Part shown: positions 24,243-31,085 of the stretch, one piece after another
How the letters are laid out: every line of letters begins with the position of its first letter
Numbering within the stretch: the first letter of the stretch is position 1
Virus record (IMG/VR): IMGVR_UViG_3300025732_000081
Coordinates: 1 to 43,351 of that record
From: a virus
Length of the DNA: 43,351 nucleotides
Reading direction: 5' to 3' (one strand)
Position numbers and translations under genes: made by a program
Notes under the pieces: generated by a model
Databases searched by the model: none
Told to the model about the DNA's origin: nothing
The model's input: only the letters and a program-made list of their open reading frames with translations

Positions 24243-24916
24243 GAATCGATCAAATTCGCCGGTTTCTCGAAGATGCGTCGCGAGGGTCTCCATCGCTTGA
24301 TCCGTGTTTTCGATTTGATAGGTATCATCGCGAGCGAGACGATTATGAGGTGGAGATGTTCGCCACGAATCCGCGATATATCGACACGCTGGCAAGGTGC
24401 TTTGCCAAGTTTCGCCCAACTACGATGCTAACGATTGGCGCGCTGTATGGAACAACCGAGAGCTATTTTCTTCAGTGCTGTGGAGGTCGTGAAACGCTTC
24501 GGGAGTTGACAATCGTTGACCTCGACATGGCAGACTACAATGCCGAACGCGACAACGGATCATTGATCTACCGAAACATCTGCGGAACTTCGCAAGGCGC
24601 AATGGACGGGACGTTCATCCATATTCGCGGTGATTCCGCGTGGGACGGAGTAAAGAAGAGGGTTCGCGCTGGTGCCACATACGATCTCATTTTCGTCGAT
24701 GGCGAGCACACAGAAAAGGCGCTGGTTTCAGACATGGATTTGGCGGCGGAAACCTTATCTCCGGGTGGCGTAATTTTCGCCCATGACACATCCCTGCATA
24801 GTTCTGGCGTTCCAGCGGGATGGCATCGCTGGTGTTCGTCGCATCCAGAGTTTTGGTGCGATGCTGTAAGCGGCGATGTCTTTCCGTTCGGCCTCGGTTT
24901 TGCAAAAAGGCACTGA
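24239..24916 (+). CDS. Class I SAM-dependent methyltransferase (sugar-type)
   Basis: A 225-residue Rossmann-fold methyltransferase from a GTG start overlapping the previous stop (GTGA). TMLTIGALYGTTESYFL is the SAM-binding strand-loop, TIVDLDMADYN the acidic residue after strand 2, and YDLIFVDGEHTEKALVSDMD with LSPGGVIFAHDT match the Methyltransf_24/cephalosporin-hydroxylase-like group common in sugar-modification clusters. It probably methylates the glycan or a sugar nucleotide made by its operon partners. Confidence 0.75.
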   Translation: MRIDQIRRFLEDASRGSPSLDPCFRFDRYHRERDDYEVEMFATNPRYIDTLARCFAKFRPTTMLTIGALYGTTESYFLQCCGGRETLRELTIVDLDMADYNAERDNGSLIYRNICGTSQGAMDGTFIHIRGDSAWDGVKKRVRAGATYDLIFVDGEHTEKALVSDMDLAAETLSPGGVIFAHDTSLHSSGVPAGWHRWCSSHPEFWCDAVSGDVFPFGLGFAKRH

Positions 24917-24919
24917 TTT

Positions 24920-25753
24920 ATGTTTTCAACATTCATGACGAGAGCGAAAGACTTTCACGCGGAATGGTTTGTCAAATGGCGAGCCAGGCTGAAACTTCCG
25001 AATGCTTACATTCGCAAGTCGTGGGAAATTGCCGTTGTCGCGGAGACATTGGAGTCGCACGGAGCACTGACGCCAAATAAACGTGGCGTCGGGTTCGGGG
25101 TCGGCAGCGAGGAACTGACCGGACAACTGGCGGAATTCGGACCAACGATCCTGGCTACGGATCTTTGCGATGCGTCATGGTCTCATATCAATGGCGGTTT
25201 TCACACGCTCGGACAAAATCAGCGAGTGCGTACCAGGGTGGTTGATATGAACTGGCTCGACGGAACATCCGGCAAAGGTGCTGTGGAAGCCGAAGAATAC
25301 GATTTTTCGTATTCAATTTGTTCAATGGACCATTGCGGCACGGCATGGTGGACAAAACGATTTCTCTTAAACCAGATGAACTGCCTACGTGTTGGCGGAA
25401 TATCAGTTCACACCGGGGAGTACACCATTTCTCTGGGACTGCCGCGTAGTGGAAGCACCATCTGGCTGGATTGGAAAGATGTTCTAGACATAACTGAACT
25501 ATTCGGAAAACTGGGCTACGAGGCCGCGCCAATTGATTGGAATCTCGGCGATTCTGTCGAGGATCATCAAGTAGATGCGCATCCGTGGAATGGTCCAGTG
25601 CATCTGAAGCCAGAAACGAATGGCGGTAGATGGGGAATGTGCATCGCATTTACGGCTCGTAAAACTCGGCCCGGTACGTTTTGGGTTCCTCTTGACGAAA
25701 CGGAAGCCAGAGCGTCAATCGATGAGTTTCATCTGTCCCATTCACAGACATAG
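24920..25753 (+). CDS. SAM-dependent methyltransferase-like protein
   Basis: A 277-residue protein starting 3 bases after the previous stop. KRGVGFGVGSEELTGQLAEF, then ILATDLCDASW, form a SAM-binding motif I and post-I acidic motif. YDFSYSICSMDHCGT stands at the motif IV place and LRVGGISVHTGEYT at motif V. Proteins with the GxGFGVGxExL motif are common next to glycosyltransferases. The last 25 bases overlap the convergent lectin gene. Substrate unknown; a glycan is likely by context. Confidence 0.75.
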   Translation: MFSTFMTRAKDFHAEWFVKWRARLKLPNAYIRKSWEIAVVAETLESHGALTPNKRGVGFGVGSEELTGQLAEFGPTILATDLCDASWSHINGGFHTLGQNQRVRTRVVDMNWLDGTSGKGAVEAEEYDFSYSICSMDHCGTAWWTKRFLLNQMNCLRVGGISVHTGEYTISLGLPRSGSTIWLDWKDVLDITELFGKLGYEAAPIDWNLGDSVEDHQVDAHPWNGPVHLKPETNGGRWGMCIAFTARKTRPGTFWVPLDETEARASIDEFHLSHSQT

Positions 25754-26346
25754 TGGTGACGATGCCCGGATGGTCCATCGTGCCATTCACCGTTGAACAG
25801 AGATAGGTAGTGTTCAAACGCTGAATCACTTAGGGCGATTTTCAAACGAACGGGAGAAGTGCCAACGCACCACTTCCATGCGCCTTCGGTTTCTTCGTCC
25901 GTTGCGCCTACCCACACGTTTGCTTGTCCGCATAACTGCTTAACAAATTGTTCTTCCGCTGGTGTCTCCATGCAAACTAGATGCCCGCCCATTTCCTCGC
26001 ACCGCTGTTTCGCAACGTGCCAAGTTACCGCATCCTTGACGAGAGCATAAGTATGCCCCTGAAACCTGACGACATCTTTCGGGCGTGGTCGCTTGAGCGG
26101 AGCAGCTTCTGGTTCCTGTTCAAGCTCTTCAATTCTCGCCTTGATCTGCATCGCCTTATCGAAGTCCCCGGCCTTCGTCGCTGCGGTCAGGGCTTCGCGG
26201 TAAGCCTTCAATCTCGTCTCAGCGGCGGCATGCTTGATCTTCGCAGACTCAGCGTCAGCTTTCGCGACTTCGGCGGCGAATTTCTCTTCGGCGGCGGGTA
26301 ACTGGCACAGCATCAACACGGAAACAGCAGCGGCTACGAGCGACAT
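25729..26346 (-). CDS. Secreted C-type-lectin-like protein
   Basis: A 205-residue protein with an N-terminal signal peptide (MSLVAAAVSVLMLCQLPAA), a helical coiled-coil region with Ala, Lys and Glu (about 21-78), a Pro-rich linker, and a C-type lectin-like fold from about residue 90. Markers are HTYALVKDAVTWHVAKQRC, EEMGGHLVCMETPAEEQF, VWVGATDEETEGAWKWC and HYVCEWDR at the end, with the usual disulfide cysteines. Such lectins are abundant in planctomycetes. The opposite orientation to all neighbours suggests a separately expressed moron that acts on the lysogen's surface. Confidence 0.8.
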   Translation of the reverse strand: MSLVAAAVSVLMLCQLPAAEEKFAAEVAKADAESAKIKHAAAETRLKAYREALTAATKAGDFDKAMQIKARIEELEQEPEAAPLKRPRPKDVVRFQGHTYALVKDAVTWHVAKQRCEEMGGHLVCMETPAEEQFVKQLCGQANVWVGATDEETEGAWKWCVGTSPVRLKIALSDSAFEHYLSLFNGEWHDGPSGHRHHYVCEWDR

Positions 26347-26383
26347 TTGTAAGCCCCATTCAGAAAGGAGTCATTCCATCACT

Positions 26384-27280
26384 ATGACTGACAACAGCGT
26401 ATCGGCGAAATCGGATCAAAATCAACCCAGGATTGCTGTTGTCGGCGACATCATGGTTGATGTGGACCTACATTGCACAGCCGAGCGGTTGTGTCAAGAG
26501 GGTCCGTGGCCAGTGCTGCGAGTCAAAAAGGAAACGCGGCGAATGGGCGGTGCTGGGAATGTTCTGGAGATGTTGTTCGCTCTCAACGCAAAAGCAATCT
26601 TGCTCGGAATTGTTGGACAGGACGATCACAAATCACTGCCAGCAAGCGGATCGATGACCGGGTGGAGCATATCGGCAGGACCGACAACCACGAAAACGCG
26701 ATGTTGGGTAAACGGTAATCTGACGGGGCCACGTTTGGATATCGACAATCGAACTGTCGCGACGCAGCAAATAGCGGACGCATGGGAGCGAGTCTTAAAA
26801 ACATGGCAACCGGATGCGGTGATTGTTGCTGACCACGGTAAAGGCGTTGTTTCGCGCGAAGTTATGCAGATGCTGATGGGGATTGGCATTCCTGTTTTCG
26901 TCGATCCAGTGCAGTCAACGCCATCACCAGGGGAATCGTATCCAGCGGCAATAATCGGCCACGATCACGAGATGCCAGCATGGAACTGGGCGCGGTGTGA
27001 ATGCGTGGTCACGAAACGCGGTGCCGATGGGTTGCAGTGGGTAAACAACCAGCAGGCAGGATCGATGCCGTCGCGTTGTCGGGCGTTGATAGATCCACTC
27101 GGCGCGGGAGACCAATTCATCGCGGCATTGGCATATCAGCGAGCACTCGGCCAGTCGTGGCAGCAGTCCATTGAGTGGGCAAATGTCGCGGCAGGAATGC
27201 AATGTGAGCGGTCCGAATGCGTTCCAGTAACCGCCGATGAGATAACGCAACGGACGTTTCAACCGCGCGGATCAAAATAA
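26384..27280 (+). CDS. PfkB-family heptose-7-phosphate kinase-like (HldE N-terminal type)
   Basis: A 298-residue ribokinase-fold enzyme. The start at 26384 is preferred (AAAGGAG upstream); a longer frame from 26234 would overlap the divergent lectin gene. VVGDIMVDVDLHCTAERLCQ, RVKKETRRMGGAGNV and VIVADHGKGVVSREV match RfaE1/HldE kinases, and IDPLGAGDQFIAALAY is the PfkB GAGD signature with the catalytic Asp. It complements the adenylyltransferase at 21129, while heptose isomerase and phosphatase genes are absent and must come from the host. Confidence 0.85.
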   Translation: MTDNSVSAKSDQNQPRIAVVGDIMVDVDLHCTAERLCQEGPWPVLRVKKETRRMGGAGNVLEMLFALNAKAILLGIVGQDDHKSLPASGSMTGWSISAGPTTTKTRCWVNGNLTGPRLDIDNRTVATQQIADAWERVLKTWQPDAVIVADHGKGVVSREVMQMLMGIGIPVFVDPVQSTPSPGESYPAAIIGHDHEMPAWNWARCECVVTKRGADGLQWVNNQQAGSMPSRCRALIDPLGAGDQFIAALAYQRALGQSWQQSIEWANVAAGMQCERSECVPVTADEITQRTFQPRGSK

Positions 27281-27308
27281 TGTGCGGCGGAGTGGTGAGC
27301 AAGAGGCG

Positions 27309-27338
27309 TTGACTTTTGCGGTGGAATGCCGATGATAT
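27309..27338 (+). promoter_or_regulatory. Putative promoter before the small repressor-like gene
   Basis: TTGACT (27309-27314) is followed after 18 bases by TGATAT (27333-27338), which lies within the operator palindrome at 27332-27342. A repressor on that palindrome would block RNA polymerase. The sigma-70-like reading is inference. Confidence 0.45.
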
Positions 27339-27359
27339 CATTGCGATGGTGATATCATT
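27332..27359. promoter_or_regulatory. Two operator palindromes upstream of 27377
   Basis: ATGATATCAT (27332-27341) and TGATATCA (27350-27357) have centres 17 bases apart. The same palindrome recurs twice after the gene at 27588-27599 and 27623-27634, and is not noticed elsewhere in the window. It probably binds the protein encoded between them. Confidence 0.7.
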
Positions 27360-27376
27360 CATTTCGAGGTAACCAC

Positions 27377-27592
27377 ATGGCGAAACGAGCATCAAAAAAA
27401 GCTGAACAACCCGGCAGCCCAGGATTCTTTCTACGGATTCCTCAACAAATTCTGGACGAACTTGAACCGCTCGTAAAAAAACCCGGCACGAAACAAACCG
27501 TGATTATTTCGATACTTGCGGCACATTTCGGCATCAACGACGAGCTACCAAAACGCGGCGGTCAAAAAAAGATTCGGAATTCTGCGGAATGA
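27377..27592 (+). CDS. Small basic protein, candidate repressor
   Basis: A 71-residue basic protein. The central part GFFLRIPQQILDELEPLVKK, PGTKQTVIISILAAHFGI has a strand-helix-helix order compatible with a ribbon-helix-helix DNA-binding fold; both ends are rich in Lys. The gene is bracketed by four copies of an ATGATATCAT palindrome, two of which overlap promoter-like sequences, so autoregulation and control of the next operon are likely. It is the best candidate for the lysogeny repressor or Cro-like switch in this window, but the family is not identified with certainty. Confidence 0.6.
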   Translation: MAKRASKKAEQPGSPGFFLRIPQQILDELEPLVKKPGTKQTVIISILAAHFGINDELPKRGGQKKIRNSAE

Positions 27593-27634
27593 TATCATTT
27601 TGCGGTTGACCTGTTGCCGATGAATGATATCATT
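27588..27634. promoter_or_regulatory. Two operator palindromes with promoter after the repressor-like gene
   Basis: AATGATATCATT occurs at 27588-27599 (overlapping the stop codon) and at 27623-27634, centres 35 bases apart. TTGACC (27606-27611) and TATCAT (27628-27633) with a 16-base spacer form a sigma-70-like promoter overlapping the second site. This would place the genes from 27678 on under the same repressor. Confidence 0.6.
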
Positions 27635-27677
27635 GACGACGTACCGCAAACGACACCGCCAAACAAAGGGCAAGCAA

Positions 27678-27833
27678 ATGACCAAGACACAAGTAATCAG
27701 CCTGCGAATCCTGACTCTGGTTGCCGAAGGAATGGACGTTCGCCAAGCACTTGATACGGTCTGCGGTGCAGGGACATCGGAAAAAATGATCAGCGACCTG
27801 TACGACAACCTGCGAGCCAAGGCTGGTAAGTAA
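27678..27833 (+). CDS. Small helical protein
   Basis: A 51-residue protein; start at 27678 follows AAAGGG. It is entirely helical by pattern (TQVISLRILTLVAEGMDVRQ, TSEKMISDLYDNLRAKAG) and might be a small DNA-binding or adaptor protein. It lies directly after the operator-promoter region at 27588-27634 and should be controlled by it. No family recognised. Confidence 0.5.
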   Translation: MTKTQVISLRILTLVAEGMDVRQALDTVCGAGTSEKMISDLYDNLRAKAGK

Positions 27834-27848
27834 TTCACGCAAACCAAC

Positions 27849-27871
27849 GCCAGCCGCTAACCACGGCTGGC
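27849..27871 (+). terminator. Hairpin between two small genes
   Basis: GCCAGCCG (27849-27856) pairs with CGGCTGGC (27864-27871) around the loop CTAACCA, 15 bases after the stop at 27833. Only a short T-rich stretch (CTTTC) follows, so it is a weak terminator or an RNA-stability hairpin. Confidence 0.5.
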
Positions 27872-27892
27872 AACTTTCAAGGGCATACGACG

Positions 27893-28060
27893 ATGGCTAT
27901 CGACACAACCGACGTAACAGGAACTCTGGCAACTCTGGTCAGCATCATTGACGATCCTGATTTCGACGCCAGCGACGAAGATTGCATTCGTGACCTCTTG
28001 CAGTATATCAACATTCACGTTCGCGCAGTTGCTCCTAAGGTTGAGCCATGCGAGTCCTGA
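27893..28060 (+). CDS. Small acidic protein
   Basis: A 55-residue acidic protein (MAIDTTDVTGTLATLVSI, then DDPDFDASDEDCIRDLLQ) with start at 27893 preceded by AAGGGC. Its 3' end overlaps the methyltransferase start by 13 bases, suggesting coupled translation. Small acidic phage proteins are often DNA mimics or inhibitors, but there is no direct evidence here. Confidence 0.5.
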   Translation: MAIDTTDVTGTLATLVSIIDDPDFDASDEDCIRDLLQYINIHVRAVAPKVEPCES

Positions 28061-28692
28061 TTGGCTGTGAGTTTTCTGGCGTGGTTCGTGATGCGTTTCT
28101 CGCTCGCGGGCATGATGCGTGGTCGTGCGATCTGCTGCCGACTACCGCGCCGGGACCACACATTCAGGGCGATATTCTCGACGTAATCGGCGATGGGTGG
28201 GACATCGGGATTTTTCACCCGCCCTGTACATATCTGTGCGTCAGCGGTCTGCACTGGAACTCACGGCGCGAAGGTCGACAGGAACAAACTGAGCAGGCGT
28301 TGCGATTCGTTAGAAAGTTGCTTGATGCACCGATTGACCGTATCGCACTGGAAAACCCTATCGGCTGCATTTCAACGCGAATCCGACAACCAACGCAGAT
28401 TGTGCAGCCATACGAATTCGGAGACGATGCCAGCAAGGCGACATGCCTGTGGCTGAAGAATCTGCCGAGACTAAAACCGACGCAACGATTCAATGGAAGA
28501 ATTGCGATTGACCCAGCAGGGCGAGCCGTCGAACGATGGAGCAACCAAACCGACAGTGGGCAGAACGCATTGCCGCCGTCAGACGACAGATGGGCCGAAC
28601 GGTCGGTCACTTATCATGGAATTGCGAACGCGATGGCCGATCAATGGTCTGTGCTGTCGCCGATAGTTGAGCAAATGGTATTGTTTGAATAA
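28048..28692 (+). CDS. DNA cytosine methyltransferase-like protein, paralogue 1
   Basis: A 214-residue phage protein with shortened C5-cytosine methyltransferase features: MRVLIGCEFSGVVRDAF in place of motif I, HPPCTYLCVSG as the Pro-Cys motif IV with the catalytic Cys, and ALENP as the ENV-type motif VI. It lacks the target-recognition and C-terminal motifs of typical 330-residue enzymes. The C-terminal ERSVTYHGIANAMADQW is shared with the paralogue at 35045. It could modify phage DNA to avoid restriction; activity is not certain. Confidence 0.75.
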   Translation: MRVLIGCEFSGVVRDAFLARGHDAWSCDLLPTTAPGPHIQGDILDVIGDGWDIGIFHPPCTYLCVSGLHWNSRREGRQEQTEQALRFVRKLLDAPIDRIALENPIGCISTRIRQPTQIVQPYEFGDDASKATCLWLKNLPRLKPTQRFNGRIAIDPAGRAVERWSNQTDSGQNALPPSDDRWAERSVTYHGIANAMADQWSVLSPIVEQMVLFE

Positions 28693-28960
28693 CCCGCGAA
28701 CTGCGATTCGGCAACGCTTCGCAGCCTCCAGTTGGTGAGAATGACCAGCCAGACCTCGGGAGTATGCTGTAAATCATTCCCAACGCGAAACCGGCTGCAA
28801 CAGGTTACGAGCACCCCGGCAAACGTCGGGGTGATTTCGTTTGTGGATCATCCCGAAATCGGCTTCGGGATCATGCGACCACAAAAACTTTTGTACTACC
28901 AGAAATCCGGTTGTCCAGAGACTGTTCGCCAATATTCAAAATTCGTTTCCTAAAAATAGA
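28693..28960 (+). other. Noncoding stretch with two tandem hairpins
   Basis: No convincing gene. Hairpin 1: CACCCCGGC (28812-28820)/GTCGGGGTG (28825-28833) with loop AAAC. Hairpin 2: ATCCCGAA (28850-28857)/TTCGGGAT (28864-28871). Neither has a clear T-run, although ATTTCGTTTG follows the first. They may end or stabilise the transcript from 28048. The last 40 bases are AT-rich and lead into the promoter at 28961. Confidence 0.5.
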
Positions 28961-29019
28961 TTGACAGCGGTCGATGCCAGTGGCAAAATCCCGCCATCAA
29001 ATCGCCGCAATGATTGCGG
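28961..29019 (+). promoter_or_regulatory. Promoter with adjacent palindrome, facing attP
   Basis: TTGACA (28961-28966), 17 bases, CAAAAT (28984-28989), preceded by an AT-rich stretch like an UP element. From +10 to +25 a perfect palindrome CCGCAAT-G-ATTGCGG (29005-29019) could be an operator. It directs transcription toward the small gene at 29098, attP and the antisense strand of the integrase gene. Confidence 0.5.
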
Positions 29020-29097
29020 GTTTCGACAGGTGGTTCGCCGGGGATGTTCTGAATCCGTCCCTGCCGCAGATCGGGCCGCTACGCGAAAGAGATCGCG

Positions 29098-29280
29098 ATG
29101 CTTCTACTGGTCATCGACAACGACCGAGTTATCTACCGACCGAAAACAGTCCGCGAAGGGAATGCGTATATTCTCGGGGCCGGTCGCGGGGTGTTGTGTA
29201 ATGTGTTGAGTGGATTCGCGCAAATCAGCGACTTATCCAGCGTCGAGAAGTCAAAAAACAAGCCTGTAACGCACGTTTGA
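29098..29280 (+). CDS. Possible small protein next to attP
   Basis: A 60-residue frame, MLLLVIDNDRVIYRPKTV, then ILGAGRGVLCNVLSGFAQ, with a regular strand-helix pattern but a poor ribosome site. It lies about 100 bases after a good promoter and ends 24 bases before the tRNA-derived core. It may be a real gene controlled by that promoter or chance; overlapping frames from 28974 are less protein-like in their second half. Confidence 0.35.
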   Translation: MLLLVIDNDRVIYRPKTVREGNAYILGAGRGVLCNVLSGFAQISDLSSVEKSKNKPVTHV

Positions 29281-29304
29281 GACTGTCACAACACACCGCG
29301 TTTA

Positions 29305-29345
29305 GCTTTACGAAAGCGTCGCTCTACCAACTGAGCTACGGCGGC
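29305..29345 (-). other. attP: Phage attachment site core (attP) with 5' half of tRNA-Thr(CGU)
   Basis: On the minus strand the 41 bases from 29345 to 29305 match the first 41 positions of a tRNA: acceptor 5' strand GCCGCCG, D-arm GCTC-AGTTGGTA-GAGC, anticodon stem ACGCT, loop TTCGTAA with anticodon CGT (Thr), then only AGC of the 3' stem. After that the tRNA match stops; no T-arm or 3' acceptor strand follows. It lies 13 bases after the integrase stop. This is the expected place of attP; most attP sites carry the 3' part of a tRNA, so the 5' half is unusual. Confidence 0.8.
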
Positions 29346-29358
29346 AATAGGGCTTTTT

Positions 29359-30528
29359 CTACTTTTCTGCGTCTGGTGTTGTCGGGAGTGTTGTGTCTTT
29401 GTCGCGATTCCACAATCGTTCGGCAAAACTCGTCGCTTCCACCAGTGCGTAGAATTTCATGGTTGTAGCGATGTCCTCGTGTCTCATCAACTGTTGAAGC
29501 TCGGCTGGCATCAATTTTTGCGACCAGCGAAGGCCAAATGTGCGGCGTAAATCGTGGGCGCTGCAGAATTTGCCGGTCGAATTGACTACAACGCCGGACG
29601 CTTCCCCTATTTGGCTGATCGTCTTGGAAACGTGATCGAGGCGAATCACGCCCTTGTGGCGGTGTTTGACCAAGGGGAATACCGGGCCGGTTCTCATGTG
29701 TTGTGGAGTCTTACACAACCATTTTCCAAAATCAGGAGTGAGTGGCAAAAGCCGATCTTGGCGACCCTTTTCGGACTCGGCAGCAATTCCCAGCAGCGGA
29801 TATTTCCCGGACAGGTCAATCCACAGATCCGCTTCGTGGGAGTCTTCAACTTTCCATGTGAGGTGCAGGGCTTCATCCAGTCGCAGGCCGGACAACCAAA
29901 GGCCGACCAACAGTCGACGCCATGATCTGGCGGCAACGCGACCAACGACTTGAGAAACAGCACGCAGCAGCGTCAGGAACTCCCTGTCGGTGATTGGGCG
30001 ACCTTTCGCCTTAGTTCCCTTCGACCGTGCGATCCTGGGCATCGCTGGAACTGTGGCAAGGTATCCACGTTCGACGCCCCATCTCAACGCCGTCGATAGT
30101 TTCGACAAATGCAGTTGAATCGTTGTTTCCGAGCGATTCCACGGATCTCCGCGCAAAGTTTGAGCGTATTTCGATAAAGCGGCGGTAGTGATGCTGGACA
30201 GGTGGTCTGGCGAAATGATTTTGGAAATCATCGAGAACGCGGAAAGGACGCGGCGTTGGCTCGACACGTCCAGGCTCAACAGATGTTCCTCGGTGTAGAC
30301 CGTGACAAAATCTTCCCATCTGATCGAACCGTCGCCAGTTGGTAGTTTTGCGTTCAGCCGATCCTCAAATGCTTTTGCAGACCGTTCAGCCTCCCGGCGA
30401 GTTTTGCACTTGGACGACTGCGTTTTTCGCTTGCCGGTCGTCGGATCGACCCATTGAAAATAGAGGAATCTACGAGGATTCGAAGCTGTCGAAAGGTCAA
30501 CAACGTACACGCTGATTCGCTCGCTCAT
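29359..30528 (-). CDS. int: Tyrosine recombinase (phage integrase)
   Basis: Catalyses integration and, with a directionality factor, excision. The 389-residue protein has an N-terminal arm-binding part (about 1-65), a SAM-like core-binding domain (about 65-165) and the catalytic domain. Active-site residues are visible: Arg216 in SGLRLDEAL, His325 and Arg328 in SAHDLRRTFG, His350 in MRHEDIATTMKFY and nucleophile Tyr360. The gene reads toward the tRNA-like core 13 bases after its stop. Its start overlaps the stop of the AT-hook gene (ATGA), so both are co-translated. Confidence 0.95.
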   Translation of the reverse strand: MSERISVYVVDLSTASNPRRFLYFQWVDPTTGKRKTQSSKCKTRREAERSAKAFEDRLNAKLPTGDGSIRWEDFVTVYTEEHLLSLDVSSQRRVLSAFSMISKIISPDHLSSITTAALSKYAQTLRGDPWNRSETTIQLHLSKLSTALRWGVERGYLATVPAMPRIARSKGTKAKGRPITDREFLTLLRAVSQVVGRVAARSWRRLLVGLWLSGLRLDEALHLTWKVEDSHEADLWIDLSGKYPLLGIAAESEKGRQDRLLPLTPDFGKWLCKTPQHMRTGPVFPLVKHRHKGVIRLDHVSKTISQIGEASGVVVNSTGKFCSAHDLRRTFGLRWSQKLMPAELQQLMRHEDIATTMKFYALVEATSFAERLWNRDKDTTLPTTPDAEK

Positions 30529-30881
30529 GCTGTACCTTTGCGGGGTCGACCACGAGGTTTTTTCACGGCAGGTTCGGTCAGTTTCGCGTTGCGGGCCGCG
30601 ACAATTCTTTTTGAACGAGCCTTGATTCGCTCGTATTCAGATGGCCTCCCCTGTCTGAACGCATTGACCTGCGATTGTATTTTCGTCTTGCATTCATCAC
30701 CAAGCGTGACAATCACATCTTGTGCCTGCCATTGACGTTCCGTCCATGGGAAATACGCTTCTCCCATGCCTGCGTCCTGCATTTTCCCCATCGCTTCTGA
30801 CATGCCTGCGATTGCACCAGTGAGAGCTTCTATTGTTTTCTCAATCTGGTCGACGGTGATTTTGTAAAAGATCTGCCCCAT
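30525..30881 (-). CDS. AT-hook protein coupled to the integrase
   Basis: A 118-residue protein from the start at 30881, chosen because GTGGA lies 9 bases upstream (30890 and 30914 are also in frame). Residues 1-35 form a helical part (VDQIEKTIEALTGAIAGM, SEAMGKMQ), followed by a charged helix (FRQGRPSEYERIKARSK) and a C-terminal AT-hook core PRGRPRKG. It overlaps the integrase gene in ATGA. AT-hook proteins bend or mark AT-rich DNA, so this may assist recombination at attP or regulate int. The role is inference. Confidence 0.7.
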   Translation of the reverse strand: MGQIFYKITVDQIEKTIEALTGAIAGMSEAMGKMQDAGMGEAYFPWTERQWQAQDVIVTLGDECKTKIQSQVNAFRQGRPSEYERIKARSKRIVAARNAKLTEPAVKKPRGRPRKGTA

Positions 30882-30892
30882 TTTGTGCATTC

Positions 30893-30932
30893 CACAGAAA
30901 AAACACGCACTCACAGAAAATTTCTGACAGAA
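30893..30932. promoter_or_regulatory. Cluster of CAGAA repeats and palindromes before the AT-hook gene
   Basis: CACAGAAAA occurs at 30893-30901 and 30912-30920. CAGAAA-A-TTTCTG (30914-30926) and TTCTG-A-CAGAA (30922-30932) are overlapping palindromes. They lie in the 204-base divergent region between the AT-hook/int operon and the HTH gene at 31086, so they may be operators or recombinase/accessory binding sites. No clear -35/-10 pair was recognised here. Confidence 0.5.
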
Positions 30933-31085
30933 CGTAAAGGTATCTCCGGCAACGTGTTTTGTCCGTTGCGTGTTCCGCTTCAGGAAAATTCTGTGCGAAA
31001 CTGTTATTTCAGTGCTTTACAGAATCCAACTCAGTCGATATTTTTCTCCACGCAACGCAAACGCCGCAAACGCGAGGAGTCAAAA

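Noticed and set aside
25729-26346. Diversity-generating retroelement target (C-type lectin fold)
   Set aside because: No reverse transcriptase gene, template repeat or accessory gene was found; the protein has a signal peptide and is encoded apart from the tail module.
28732-28953. Possible 73-residue gene between the methyltransferase gene and attP
   Set aside because: The region is explained by two hairpins, the sequence is not protein-like, and no ribosome site precedes it.
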